A stretch of DNA of 64,000 bases from Gari tellinella (taxonomy: Eukaryota > Mollusca > Bivalvia > Cardiida > Psammobiidae), in NCBI GenBank assembly GCA_922989275.2, contig OV277872.1, positions 33,273,619-33,337,618 of the forward strand. Direction: 5' to 3'. This document shows, one piece after another, positions 29,990 through 40,860 of this stretch. The position numbers and the translations under genes were made by a program. The notes beneath the pieces are model-generated. The model worked only from the letters and a program-made list of their open reading frames with translations, was not told the DNA's origin and ran no database searches. Every line of letters begins with the position of its first letter. Positions within the stretch are counted from its first letter, which is position 1.

Positions 29990-30062
29990 TTTCAAACAGT
30001 TTGGAGCCAGATAAGACGCCGAGTAACTCGGTGTCTCATCTGGCTCCAGACTGCTTGAAACT
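29990..30062. repeat. Isolated GAGACGCC hairpin
   Basis: TTTCAAACAGTTTGGAGCCAG-ATAAGACGCCGAG and its mirror CTCGGTGTCTCATCTGGCTCC, without recognisable terminal repeats. Confidence 0.6.
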
Positions 30063-30224
30063 CTGATTATATATACATGTACTTTTAAATAAATGATAGG
30101 CTAATTTTCTCTCGTAATTGCTGCAATATGATATGCAAAATCTGCCAACGAAATATTTAATGCATGTTAAAGTTTAATGATTCAAACAAATAACCGTTCG
30201 TTAATCATTATCGCTCGAACCCTT

Positions 30225-30525
30225 ATCAGACTTAGCATATTATAGCATGCATTGGCGAGAAATCTAGCGTCTGATCTGGATCCAAACTCTTTGGAATCCG
30301 TATTTATATCTTGTCAAGTGAAACCTATACACATAGTCACATGCAGACTAAAATTTAAAAACCTTTATGCAGATGATGCAACATATACAGGTATACGAGG
30401 GATGACGCTATTCTTACCAAACAAACGTGCTTGTGAAAACTATTATAAATTTGTTGCAAACAGTTTAGATATTGATTAAATACAGAGTAACTCGGCGTCA
30501 GAGCAGGCTTTAGACTGATTTTCAT
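30225..30525. repeat. C-type remnants
   Basis: GTCTGATCTGGATCCAAACT at about 30270 and GCAAACAGTTTAGATATTG...AACTCGGCGTCAGAGCAGG at about 30455-30510 are isolated arms. Confidence 0.45.
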
Positions 30526-30528
30526 TAA

Positions 30529-31065
30529 CACTTTACCCCCAAAACCTTTTTCTAGTTTGGAAAAAATATGAACACTTAAAGCAGGTTGAAAGTAAAGCAG
30601 AATGCGTCTTACTTTCAAGCTGCTTTAACCCATTACCCCATAGCCGGATTCTAGTTTTGAAAATAGGTGACCACTTAAAGCAGGTTGAAAGTAAAGCAGA
30701 ATGTGCCTTAAGGCACATTCTGCTTTACTTTCAGCCTGCTTTAAGCTATCATCTGCTAGAATATAGAAAATAGTTCTTATCATACATTTTCATAACTGTG
30801 TAAATTGGAACTATTTTCCTCAGTGGAGAAATAATTCAAAGACGTAAAAGTCGTATTTATGGGGTAATGGGTTAAGCTATCATCTTAAACTTCTATTTCA
30901 TTTTATTTCTGTCGAACAATCATTTACTGGTATAACTGGTAGGTATGTGCTAGGATATAGAAAAATATATAGTGGTTCATACTCATGACTGTTTTAAAGT
31001 GAACTTTATTCAATAGAAGAATGACTTTAAGACTTAAAAAGGCATATTTATGGGATACAGGATTA
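30529..31065 (+). mobile_element. Family A MITE interrupted by another A copy
   Basis: TTTACCCCCAAAACC...GCGTCTTACTTTCAAGCTGC, nested copy, then GCTATCATCTTAAAC and the right body to TATGGGATACAGGATTAA. The hairpin of this copy is largely deleted. Confidence 0.75.
30625..30875 (+). mobile_element. Family A MITE nested in family A, full length
   Basis: TTAA at 30625-30628 and 30872-30875; CCCATTACCCCATAGCC to TATGGGGTAATGGG. The hairpin at about 30674-30746 is perfect through GTGCC-TTAA-GGCAC. Confidence 0.9.
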
Positions 31066-31132
31066 AATAGGAACAGGTAACCGTTATGTTTTGCTTACTG
31101 AACTTGAGTTTGACAAGGATTTAAACCAGTTA

Positions 31133-31488
31133 CAGCGCCCCCCCCTCTACAACAACATCCAATAGTAGACAAACATAGTGTGCGTTGTTCAGAAGGATTC
31201 GTTGTAGGGAGGGAATTTGGATAACATTTACAAATAGCTTAAATCCAGATCAGACGCCGCGTAACGCGGCGTCTGATCTAGATTCAAGCTGTTTGTCACT
31301 CGTCATTGAATTTTTAGTCCAAATGGCTATTATGTCACTTTGGAAAAAACAGCAGACGATAGCTTTAAGCAGACAACATTTAAGTCGTGAAAAGGTTGGA
31401 CATAACTGTCCTGTTTAGGGAACTGCGGCAATGGTCGTTGTAGAGAGGGAGTCGTTGTTGCGAGGGCCGTTCTAGAGAGGGAACACTG
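31133..31488. mobile_element. Family H MITE, copy 2, next to a splice donor
   Basis: CAGCGCCCCCCCCTCTAC to TCTAGAGAGGGAACACTG, with TA at 31131-31132 and 31489-31490. The interior has AGCTTAAATCCAGATCAGAC-GCCGCGTAACGCGG and mirror (about 31228-31293). In the DCX gene on the minus strand it lies in the intron. Only 12 bases separate its end from the exon boundary. Confidence 0.85.
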
Positions 31489-31500
31489 TATATAACATAC

Positions 31501-31775
31501 CCGAATCTGCCCAAAGGACGGAAGTGATCCGTGGCAGCAACATAATCCTGGTCTGGCTCAAACTGACCCAATTCTCGAATCCTTTCGCCTTTGGTCGTGT
31601 AGATCCCCCTAACGCAGCCACCCTTCGTCTTCGGGAGAGTTGTGGTAAGGAAGTCACAGAAGGCACCGAAGTCCGGGTACTGTCTTGTGTTGAGCGTGAC
31701 TCTCTTGCCGACAAAATGAGGCTCATTGTTAATGTAGAACTTTAATCGTCTTGCAGTCATAGTTGGAGAATGCAT
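31501..31775 (-). CDS. Doublecortin (DCX) domain exon, probable first coding exon
   Basis: Encodes 91 full codons from ATG at 31775. The same frame is open upstream to a TGA near 31853 with no other ATG, so the start is chosen there. The DCX domain covers residues 10-89: RLKFYINNEPHFVGKRVTL (10-28, the NN-E turn replacing the usual NGD), helix FGAFCDFLTTTL (36-47), GCVRGIYTTKGERIREL (53-69) and QDYVAATDHFRPL (76-88). The domain binds tubulin and microtubules. The exon ends TTCGG|GTATGT, leaving two bases of a codon, the same phase as the exon at 20647. It could be spliced to that exon, to a shared downstream exon or to unseen exons. The order and minus-strand sense fit one long gene or two tandem paralogues. 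Confidence 0.8.
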
Positions 31776-32280
31776 ATCACGAGCTCTAGATGAACACTCC
31801 ACGGAATTAGTAGCCGACGACTTCCTTACCGCGCGTTTTATAAATCGTTTTCACTGAAATACGTCTAATCCATGTCAAAGTTACTGAGAATAGGCAAAAT
31901 ATATAAGAGAACGTTCTATTCCGTGACGTTCCTATACGACGGACAGTAGATGCATGATGGGAATGTCATTGTTAACGACGTCGTTGTCAACAAACGCTTG
32001 GCTTCACTCGCTTTCCAAAAAACGCTTTGAATATGCGCAACGTTCTGCGACAGAAATCTTTTATTTTTTCACATTGCCGTCTGATTAGATTTCTCGTGCT
32101 TCTTTAGAAATGTTTAAATTATTCGAAACATACACGCCAATCCGATTTATATTTACCGTGACTTGTATTACATTATCTACCCCTTATACACCTTTTCAAT
32201 ACGAACAAAGTCCATGTTGTATACTTACGAATTTTGTAATCTTTTGACTGAACCGCTGGTTTAAAGTTTTCAATTAAAGA
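31776..32280 (-). promoter_or_regulatory. Upstream region of DCX exon, possible promoter
   Basis: Repeat-free and less AT-rich than its surroundings. On the minus strand, 31966-31951 reads ACATTCCCATCATGCA, a good match to the Staf/ZNF143 consensus, about 176 bp from the ATG. GACGTCGTTGTCAACAAACGC lies just beyond it. The assignment rests on position and motif only. Confidence 0.4.
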
Positions 32281-32408
32281 TTCTGTTAATGATTTTAATC
32301 CCACACGCAAGACTTGTTACAAATGAAAAGATAAAAAGGGGATGGGGGCTCGAAGAAGCAACTTCGAGAATCGCAATGACTGAAGTCAGTCTTACCAAGG
32401 GTATGTTA

Positions 32409-32654
32409 CAGTGGAGAATACGTTATTCTTTCCCTTTTAAACGCAAACGTACGCAAACGCAAAGCACTAAAACGTAGAAAAGTGCAACTTTTGGAAAAAT
32501 CTGACAATTCATGTTTATCTAAATGGCAAACAGCTTGGAGCCTGATCAGACGCCGGGTTACCCGGCTTCTGATCTGGCTCCAAACTGTTTGCACTGCAAA
32601 TAATAGTTTTAGCGTAAACGCGTTTATTGGGAAATAATAACAGATTCTCCACTG
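32409..32654 (+). mobile_element. Family E MITE, 246 bp, copy 3
   Basis: TA at 32407-32408 and 32655-32656. The left arm has CTTGGAGCC and the right arm CGGCTTCTGATC, two hairpin mismatches. Confidence 0.92.
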
Positions 32655-32691
32655 TATCTTTAAATGCCGAGTATTTAACTCGTCTGGAATA

Positions 32692-32937
32692 CAGTGGAGA
32701 ATCAGTTATTCTTTCCCGATAAACGCGTTTACGCTAAAACTAGTATTTCCAATACAAACAGTTTGGAGCCAGATCAGACGCCGGATAACCCGGCGTCTGA
32801 TCAGGCTCCAAACTGTTTGCCACCAAGATAAACAAGAACTATCAGAATTGTTCAAAAGTTGTTCTTTTCTACGTTTTAGTGCTTTGTGTTTGCGTACGTT
32901 TGCGTTTAAACGGGAAAGAATAACAGATTCTCCACTG
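32692..32937 (-). mobile_element. Family E MITE, 246 bp, copy 4
   Basis: TA at 32690-32691 and 32938-32939. It lies 37 bp from copy 3 in opposite orientation and interrupts the left side of a C-group element that continues at 32940. Confidence 0.92.
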
Positions 32938-32939
32938 TA

Positions 32940-33110
32940 ACTGTTGTCTGCTACTGTTCTAAAACAAGAACTCTCAAAATTTTCTTTTCAAAATCGGCCA
33001 AGAGTATCATACATTTGGGATCCTGGTGAGACGCCGAGTTACTCAGAGTCTCATTTTGGATCCAAGTTTATAGTAACAACGGATTTGCCGCTAACGTGCA
33101 AAGAGTTAAG
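32940..33110 (+). mobile_element. Family C MITE, right part, CTTTGCACG subtype
   Basis: TTGTCTGCTACTGTTCTA, the hairpin ATTTGGGATCCTGGTGAGAC...GTCTCATTTTGGATCC, then GCTAACGTGCAAAGAG-TTAA. Relative of 29690-29915. Confidence 0.7.
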
Positions 33111-33383
33111 ATTGAGGGGCCCTAATGAGATCGGGGCCAATGTCGGTTATTATCGGAGCTCTACGGAGAACGATCGGCCATTCTCGTCAACTGCCGACCT
33201 ATACTGATATCTAAAGACACAGAAAGCATCAGGAGCTTTCTGGGTTGTTTCTGACATGCATTGTGCGGTGTATAGTGTTACAAAAGTAATTTATAAAGTT
33301 AGTCTCAAATTAAAATACTTACCTATGTCTACTGATACGAAGACCCTAAATAATTGTGTTCTTATACATATATATTTGAGCCA

Positions 33384-33596
33384 TTAACCCTTTGCCTGCT
33401 GGTCGCGACTTTATTGATTTTTGCAAACAGTTTAGATCAAGATCAGACACCGCGTAACGCGGTGTCTGATCTGGATCCAAACTGTTTGACATTCTTCTTT
33501 AGGTTTCTTTACTTATTAAATGTATACATCTAGATATGTCAAACTTTGCGGACGACAATTTCGAAGCAGACGACATCACCGCAGGATAAGGGTTAA
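33384..33596 (+). mobile_element. Family C MITE, full length
   Basis: TTAA at 33384-33387 and 33593-33596; CCCTTTGCCTGCTGG to CACCGCAGGATAAGGG. The hairpin at about 33424-33489 has CACCGCGTAACGCGGTG at its tip. Confidence 0.85.
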
Positions 33597-33770
33597 TGGA
33601 GTACGTGACAGTTGTGAATATTATTTACATTGTATTTTGTATTGGCGAGATACTGTTTGTATAGGAAAAAAAAAGTTCTGTTCTGTTCCGTTCATTATCC
33701 GTAACATCACATGAGTCGATTCATAGGGAATATACTGACTGAGACCAATAGCCTGATCAGTGTGCATGTA

Positions 33771-34136
33771 CAGTGTTCCCTCTCTACAACGGCCCTCCCA
33801 ACAACGACTCCATCCTTACAACGGTCATTTCCGCCATTCCCGAAACGGGACAATTATGTCTAGCACTTTTACAGCTGCAATATCGTCTTCTTAATGTTGT
33901 CGTCTATTTTTTTCTCTCAAAGTTACATATGAGTGGACATTTTGATAGAATAAATATAATGTTGAGTGACAAACAGCTTGAACCCAGAACAGACGCCGCA
34001 TGCGGCGTCTGATCTGGATTCAAGCTGTTTGCAAATGTAAGCATAGTCTTAAATTTCCTTCTCTATAACGACTCCCTCCGAACAACACACACAATAGGTG
34101 TCTCCAATTGAGTGTCGTAGTAGAGAGGGAGTGCAT
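33771..34136. mobile_element. Family H MITE, copy 3
   Basis: TA-CAGTGTTCCCTCTCTACAAC to GTAGAGAGGGAGTGCATG-TA; the right tip is mutated. It carries a full hairpin AACAGCTTGAACCCAGAACA-GACGCCGCATGCGGCGTC...CAAGCTG (about 33970-34027). Confidence 0.82.
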
Positions 34137-34996
34137 GTATTTCATTGCAAAATCATGTATCGAGATGAAAATAGTAAGAGGCTTAAGTTGAATTAAATTG
34201 AGTTGAATTATTGAAATATGGCGTTGAACAAAATCAGCCAGCTACATGTACCAACCAAAACAACAACAGCAACACCAACCCAACAAGCATTCGCTGTACA
34301 TAGACAAACAGCATGTAAAGTAATCAAGATATATCGGTAAGGAATTTCCTAATCAGTGGAAAAGACATTATTCTTTCTATGTAAACTATAAACAAAATGT
34401 AATTCGAATGCAATGAAGATAAAATGTAGTACATGTAAATGACATTGTTTTTGAAAATATTGACGATTTGTTGAAATTTGAATAGCAAACTGTTTGGAAC
34501 CTGATCAGGCGCCGAGTTACTCGGCGTCTGATCAGGCTCCAAACTGTTTTACAATCACCGGGTTATAAGTGTAACGTCTACTCACTTTTAGATGGACTGA
34601 TGCTCGTTATCACTGAGACCAAAACGAAATAATGTTTTTATTATATTCTAAGTAAAATAGCTATATTGCTTTTAATATAAAATATATGAAAACATTTTAA
34701 TACATTAATAATGTATGTATTAATCTTAAAATGTGCAATTAAATAAAAATTAATATATAATCTGATTTTTTTATTGTCAACTTAAAGATTTTGGTTCCTA
34801 AATTTATATTAAACAGTTAAATTTCTCATTTCGATTGTATAATCTATGATTTAATCAAGGTGGTCTGTCTGATTATATCCGATGACCGATTATGAAAATC
34901 AGTCGATTATGAAACCCTGGTTCATTTCAGCTCGTAAGTTTCAAGGGTGAACGAGTAAAGCATCACTGCTTATCGATTGAAGCTGAGAGAGTTACG
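34137..34996. other. AT-rich spacer with one hairpin
   Basis: The only element is an isolated hairpin AACTGTTTGGAACCTGATCA-GGCGCCGAGTTACTCGGCG and mirror at about 34487-34550. 34560-34860 is very AT-rich with TTAAAATATA-like runs. Confidence 0.5.
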
Positions 34997-34998
34997 TA

Positions 34999-35244
34999 CA
35001 GTGGAGAATCTGTTATTCTTTCCCGTTTAAACGCAAACGTACGCAAACGCAAATCACTAAAACGCAGAAAAGAACAACTTTTGGACAATTCTGATAATTC
35101 TTGTTTATCTTGGTGGCAAACAGTTTGGAGCCTGATCAGACGCCGGGTTACCCGGCGTCTGATCTAACTCCAAACTGTTTGCACTGCAGAAAATAATTTT
35201 AGCGTAAACGCGTTTATTGGGAAAGAATAACAGATTCTCCACTG
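34999..35244 (+). mobile_element. Family E MITE, 246 bp, copy 5
   Basis: TA on the left (34997-34998); the right flank reads TG, so one base of the duplication has changed. The hairpin has TAACTCC in place of TGGCTCC. Confidence 0.9.
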
Positions 35245-35350
35245 TGCGTACAAAGAAATAATGAAGCATCTAGCAGAGGGCAATGAATATGTCAAGATAT
35301 GTCAGAATGACCTACTGTTTATGGCGATCAGGATACAGGAAGGTTTATAG

Positions 35351-35552
35351 TTAAAACCCATATATCAGGCTAAGCGAGACTTGGCTCACATTTGCAAACA
35401 GTTTGGATCCAGATCAGACGCCGCGTATAACGCGGCGTCTGATATGGATCCTAACTTTTTGCCACTCATCTTCAACCTTTCGTCTTTTTTTGAAATGCTT
35501 AAAAACTGACATTTATTTTCGCAGACGATAATGCAATATAATAAAGGGTTAA
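35351..35552 (+). mobile_element. Family C MITE, CATATATCAGGCTAAGC subtype
   Basis: TTAA-AACCCATATATCAGGC to ATAATAAAGGG-TTAA. The hairpin with CCGCGTATAACGCGG is at about 35396-35460. Its right TTAA is the left TTAA of the next element. Confidence 0.8.
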
Positions 35553-35756
35553 CCCATATATCATGCTGAATTATCGTCTGTTTCGAAACATGGAGTCTGC
35601 GAAATAAATAAGACTTGAAGTATTTGTGCCTAATTTGACTGTAAAACTCTGAATATTTTATAGTGTCAAAAAGTTTGGAATCCTGATCAGGCGTCTGATC
35701 AGGATCCAAACTATTTGCATATGTTAACCAAGTTGTGCTAAGTATGATAAGCGTTA
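35549..35756 (-). mobile_element. Family C MITE, same subtype, core deleted
   Basis: TTAA-CCCATATATCATGCTG to AAGTATGATAAGCG-TTAA. The hairpin reads GGAATCCTGATCAGG-CGTCTGATCAGGATCC: the GACGCCG tip and part of one arm are missing. Confidence 0.78.
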
Positions 35757-35869
35757 AACAATCATTAAATGATATTTTTATTGATTGATTCCATTCCTTT
35801 TATTTGAAAAGAATGAAGGAATGGTTGCAGTGCTCTTTTAGGGCATGGGACACCAATAAGCCTCTCCTA

Positions 35870-36115
35870 CAGTGGAAAATCTGTTATTCTTTCCCGTTTT
35901 AACGCAAACGTACGCAAACGCAAAGCACTAAAACGTAGAAAAGTACAACTTTTGGACAATTCTGATAATTCATGTTTATCTTGGTGGCAAACAGTTTGGA
36001 GCCTGATCAGACGCCGGGTTACCCGGCGTCTGATCTGGCTCCTAACTGTTTGCACTGCAAATAATAGTTTTAGCGTAAACGCGTTTATTGGGAATGAATA
36101 ACAGATTCTCCACTG
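35870..36115 (+). mobile_element. Family E MITE, 246 bp, copy 6
   Basis: TA at 35868-35869 and 36116-36117; the left tip reads CAGTGGAAAATC. Confidence 0.92.
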
Positions 36116-36117
36116 TA

Positions 36118-37300
36118 TATGATTCGTGAATATTCAAGGTCAAAATATGTCATCATAACAGCCTAGTCATGTGCAACATGCACAACTAGAACATGAAATA
36201 AAAACAAGGGGTCATGTGTTATGTAAAAAAAAACTATCATGACTTCAATGTCATGACTGGTGTTCTGCTACCTTTAGAAAGAGGCACCGGCTAAAACAGA
36301 GACATGCCACTTCAGCCAAAACAGTTTCAACATAAACCCCTTCTATAGGATGACAGAAAATGCCTTGTATATATTCTCTGGCACATTTATTACATCAAAA
36401 GCACAAAACAATGAATATCTAATGATAAAATGCCATTTTGAGGCAAAAAACAGTTGGTACTATATCTCAGGGGAACTTCTTTTCACCACTTCTGGTCTAT
36501 TTGGTGTTCCGTAACCTTTAGCTGCGCAACTTCTACGCGTGGGGTGTTACAGTATGGACAGAAATAAAGACAGACAGCAAGAAAGAGGGCAAAATAGGGA
36601 CATTTTATAATATGCGCTTACTTGTTAAGAATTTTAAAAAGACTGAAAACAAAATGGTGAATATGCTAAAAAGAGGAAAATAGTACTTTTATCATTTACT
36701 CAAATAAAAACAAACGTGTAGCATTAAAAATATGATCAGAGCAAACACAATCTCAAGAAATTGATCGAATGTTTGTTTTTTTGTTTTTCTTTTAGATATT
36801 TTACATCGCTTTTCTACCCCGCCTACCATATAGACAGAATTCATTTATCATCGGTTGCTCTTGCCCGTAGGACACTTTTTGCTTTACTTTCATTTTATTT
36901 TAATGAGTCCGAATGATATAGCGAAGCAAAATTTATTTCACATACCGAATAGTAAAATTCCATTAACGTATAGTAAAATGGATCTGATATAACGAAATTT
37001 GGCTATAACGAAATAAATCAAACTGTCTCAGGGACTTAGTTAGAAGTGAACTTTGTTACATCGAAGGTGTTTGTTCACCGATATGATTTGTACACACTTT
37101 CAGATAGATATATATTTGTGTAGAATGGAAATACCAGAGTGTATGGTATATATCTGTGGCAAGTTTTGTTTTCGACATGGGGAGTTATATATGGACACTG
37201 TCAGGACCATACCCCCTACTGACCAAAGGCGTTACAATACTAACATTACAGAGTCATAGAGCTGTCGTTAGGAATAATATACAGCAGGAATCAAGATAAG
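36118..37300. other. Unassigned spacer with one decayed inverted repeat
   Basis: No gene supported. GATATAGCGAAGCAAAATTT and AACGAAATTTGGCTATAACG (about 36916 and 36994) resemble the ends of a decayed pogo-like MITE. A 68-codon plus frame at 37053 has no recognisable homology. Confidence 0.45.
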
Positions 37301-37470
37301 AAAGAGTAAACTGAACAAATACAGTTTCTCCCTCATACCTGTACAAAATTCTATGATGTAACAACTCATTAGAATCGACTCAAAGAGACGATTCTAATGA
37401 GTAGTTCCACCATAGGGTTTAGTACTAATATAAAGATATTTTTTTAAATACATGTACTCCCTTTATCTAG
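37301..37470 (-). mobile_element. Family D MITE
   Basis: AGTAAACTGAACAAATACAG through the hairpin CAACTCATTAGAATCGACTC / GAGACGATTCTAATGAGTAG to GTACTCCCTTTATCTAGACC. The ends are decayed. Confidence 0.75.
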
Positions 37471-37858
37471 ACCTCTGATATACAGCCAATTTTGTATTTA
37501 TCAGCTAAATTACTAAGCCAATATTGTGTAAAACGGCCTTTATTTAAACCAAAAACAATAACAAGTAATACATACTACAATGTATGTACACGATCAAGCA
37601 TTGTTCGGTACATGTCGCCAGTTCACGATAATGGCCGATTCGAGAATGGCTCTATACATATATACAGTCATCGCTCTACGTATAGACTATCAACACTGAC
37701 CTATATTGGATCGATCTTATTAGAGGTGAACTACCTTAACACATTTAAGGCAATGATCAACCCAGATCCGACGCCGAGTAACTTAGTTACTGGTCAGGAT
37801 ATTTCTTCAGTTGTATTGGATCAAAAATTTGAAACGTTGAAATGGTACTGCTGTACCA
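37471..37858. other. Unassigned; one hairpin remnant
   Basis: AACCCAGATCCGACGCCGAG...TTACTGGTCAGG at about 37759-37800 is a decayed C-type core. The long plus frame spanning 37492-37986 crosses this and the next MITE and is not a gene. Confidence 0.5.
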
Positions 37859-38076
37859 TCTCTTTCACTGCCAACGGAGCTAAAAATGCGACTTTGCAAA
37901 CAACTTTGATCCTGATCAGACGCCGCGTAACGCGGCGTCTGATCAGTGACCAAAACTGCTTGGCACTCATATCAACCTTTCCTTAGTCAAAACATCCCTA
38001 AAGCTGAATTTGAAAATATTACAGACGACAAGTATAATTATCCATGTTGAGGATATTTTGGCGGTGAGACGGTTTA
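37859..38076 (+). mobile_element. Family C MITE, TTTCACTGCC subtype, diverged
   Basis: TCTTTCACTGCCAACGG; the hairpin TTTGATCCTGATCAGACGCC-GCGTAACGCGG and mirror at about 37906-37960; TGGCGGTGAGACGG-TTTAA. Confidence 0.7.
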
Positions 38077-38219
38077 AGATTCAAGATTTAGCAGACAATA
38101 AAATTTGGAAGAGAAATAGTTAACCTGAATCTGGTGATATAAAAACAGTAAAATGGTTGAATCAGGCCATAGGAATTGACAGTGAAACGATATTTGCAAA
38201 ATTGCTTCCATTGTCCTTT

Positions 38220-38413
38220 CAGTTGAAACTCGGTAATTCGAACTCGCGTTAGTTCGAACATACTCATATTTCAAAGTTAAAACGTGGCTTAGCCATGTTT
38301 TAACTTTGAAATACGGATATGTTCGACATAAGCGAGATCGACTTATCGAAATACAACTTATGTAATACTGGTTCGATCGATTTAAGCGATTTCGAAGCAT
38401 CGTGTTTCGACTG
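38220..38413. mobile_element. Family I element (pogo-like), copy 2
   Basis: CAGTTGAAACTCGGTAATTC to GCATCGTGTTTCGACTG-TA. The inner inverted pair is CATATTTCAAAGTTAAAACG / TTTTAACTTTGAAATACGG. Confidence 0.78.
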
Positions 38414-38838
38414 TATTATGAGTTTACAGCTTCAAGGAAATGCCAATCAAATATACATGTATTTCGTTTAAATATAATGGGTTCTATTTTTAGCCTTTTA
38501 AATCTGATTTCCGTTTGAGAGGTCGGAAATAATCGAATATTATCGAACACTATAGCTTTAGAACAACCGTATCCCGATGTCTTACCGACATTATCCGACA
38601 ACCGTGCGGCCCGAGCAAAAAACAAAATGGCACTCAATAGAGATCGAAATCTCTCCTTTGAAGAAAGAAATAAGCAAAACGATTCTTCAACGACTCTCAA
38701 GATAAGTCTATTCGTTAATATGCTAAACAGTATACAGCATACATGAAATGAAGGACGAATCTCCTTTAGGAGCTTCTGTATTACCTTTGTGACAATGGTA
38801 TGCACTAAGCAATCACATCCCTTTAAAAAACCCATTTG
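38414..38838. other. Unassigned; long minus frame without homology
   Basis: A 139-codon minus frame (38416-38835) has no recognisable domain and abuts MITEs on both sides. CTCCTTTAGGAGC-TTCTGTATTACC at about 38761 hints at a decayed K-type hairpin. Confidence 0.4.
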
Positions 38839-39078
38839 TCTTAACTGGTATCCCCTCCTTAAACTTTAAATGAACACTTCCAAATTCATTTTAAGTCTGG
38901 TCCAATTTTTGACTATTTAGGGCGTTACAAAATGACAACAGTGTAGACCCTGATCAGAGGGCTCCTTAAGGAGCCATCTGATCAGGATCTATACTGTTTG
39001 CATAGGACAAGTGTACTCCTGACAGGTATATGATTTGTTAATACCGAATATACTCGTCGCTAGGGTTCAATGTGTTAA
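38839..39078 (+). mobile_element. Family B MITE
   Basis: TTAA-CTGGTATCCCCTCCTTAAAC to AGGGTTCAATGTG-TTAA. The hairpin at about 38935-39002 has GGGCTCC-TTAA-GGAGCC. Confidence 0.82.
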
Positions 39079-39389
39079 AAAGAAGTTGCACAGTATTATT
39101 TTTGTTCACAAAGAGGATCTAGCCAAGTGATTTGTACATATTAACTGTCTGTTTAAATAGTAACTGATAACAGGTGTTGACATAATGTTTCTTTTGATCA
39201 TTGTGTCATTGTGTTTTCCCTACCCCCTCTTTGTTTGCTTTAACTATGCTTGTAACCTGCTTGCATTGATCAATGCAACAGATCGTTACATACATGTATA
39301 CATGTAAAATGATAGTTTCAGGAGTTGATTCAGTACTTTACTTTGGACGAAGAGCATAGAGGAGGAAGGGCAGCATGGAGGACTCTGCA

Positions 39390-39560
39390 AAATACTTGAG
39401 GGCGCTATAAATCATACTTGATGACGACATACCTTACTTGAGGCGCAACAAAAAAACAATACTTGGAATGCTAAACTCTACCTTAGGGTGCCCATCAAAA
39501 TTTAGGGGACAAACACAAAACGTAATACTTTAAGGGCAACATAATACTTAAAGGATAACC
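39390..39560 (+). repeat. Degenerate minisatellite around AATACTTGAGGGC
   Basis: AATACTTGAGGGCGC, CATACTTGATGACG, CTTACTTGAGGCGCAAC, AATACTTGGAATG and AATACTTTAAGGGCAAC recur at irregular 25-60 bp steps. Confidence 0.55.
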
Positions 39561-39719
39561 AAACATTTTTGCGTAAAATGTTTTGGAAGCAATCGCATTA
39601 GATGATTTTGCAAGACATTACTTGATGTCTCAATGCAATGTACCGGAATTGCCAAAAATGAACGATAACGAACATAATTTTATTTCAGATTGAAAACAAC
39701 AACTCCTGACCCCAAGTTA

Positions 39720-39840
39720 TAAAGCGTTTGAGTTGATGCTTAGATGGTTCTTAAACATTTGATTGGTCAGATTTGAGCTTAATAAATGCACAAATCTGAC
39801 CAATGAAATGCTTCAGAAAGATCTTAGACCGAACTCTAAC
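39720..39840. repeat. Inverted repeat
   Basis: TTTGATTGGTCAGATTTG-AGC and CAAATCTGACCAATGAAA face each other across about 15 bp (39759-39812). ATTGGTYAGATTTGG-like motifs also occur at about 49095 and 52415. Confidence 0.6.
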
Positions 39841-39889
39841 TATTTAACCTTGGACACTGACCATTCGGTCGTTTAGCGAAGACAGGAAC

Positions 39890-40340
39890 TGTCTGCTTTA
39901 CCTTCAGGCTGCACGTAACACATTGAACACTAGATGAGTAATAATTGCAATTTATTTGTAAAACATAACCCTAAGTAGTCAGAAAATGGACTAGACTTGA
40001 TTTGAGACTGGGTTTTTCCATTAAAAGTTTCAGGATTGAGTTAATCAACTAGTGACGAATATGTACGGATCCTTTTAAAAGATTGTATACCTGCGGAAAA
40101 GTACACTTGTTGTAGGCACAACTATAGGCCGAGATCAGAGGACTGTATAGTAACAATCTGCTAAAGATCTGCGCTATTTGTCCATGGAATTATATATATA
40201 TTATTGTAAACTTCCGTGATTTGTCATTTTGCAACAAAGTACATGTATTCACTCAATCCTAAACAGGCACCAATCGACTATGCTTAATTGGAAACTTGAA
40301 TTTTCCATTTGAAGTTACAGGAATCGGCGAGTTAAATGAA
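39890..40340. repeat. Decayed B-type fragments
   Basis: AGTCAGAAAATGGACTAGAC, GTTTCAGGATTGAG-TTAA and a second GGAAACTTGAATTTTCCATT-TGAAG belong to B elements with lost hairpins. Confidence 0.5.
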
Positions 40341-40374
40341 AGATACTAAACACCACGAAAAAACATGAGTAACT

Positions 40375-40474
40375 AAACCCTTCCATGCACTGCCAATATG
40401 TTGTAATGCCCCGTCTAACACAAGCCACTCCCATAATATCGTCTGCTTATAGTTTTCGTCTGCTTTCACTTTAA
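40375..40474. repeat. C-type fragment
   Basis: TAAACCCTTCCATGCACTGCC and two CGTCTGCTT repeats match the left part of a C-group element, ending at TTAA 40471-40474. Confidence 0.5.
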
Positions 40475-40860
40475 CCCGTTCCCGATACAGTACTGAACCT
40501 TATTAAATTAAATTGATAATCGCCATCGAATTGCCATCGAATTGCCATCGAATCGGGCGCTTTGAAAATCGATTAAGCTAAAAAATCGTTTCAAGCGATT
40601 TTTCCGAAGCGGTTGTAACAAAAAAGGAATCGATAAAATTTAACGAAAAATATTAGCGAAAATATGCAATCAGCATCAACAGACATAATTGACCGAGTGC
40701 TAACTTACAAAATTGTAATATATATATTCATTTAAATTTCCCCAGAAGAGAAAATGTTACATATATCGATCACGGGGTTAGAAATAAACGCGAACCTATT
40801 TAGGTATTCTCCCGCGCTATGAAGATAAATATGTTAAATTGATACCGCCTTGGGTACAGT

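Noticed and set aside
31380..31500. Extension of the DCX frame beyond 31501
   Set aside because: The continuation reads into the H transposon end; GG|GTATGT is a good donor and the DCX domain is already complete.
37492..37986. 164-codon plus frame, the longest in the window
   Set aside because: It crosses a decayed hairpin and a C element, contains typical repeat-derived peptide (RRRVTRRLI) and has no recognisable domain.
38416..38835. 139-codon minus frame
   Set aside because: No domain, no splice or promoter support, bounded by an I element and a B element; might be chance.
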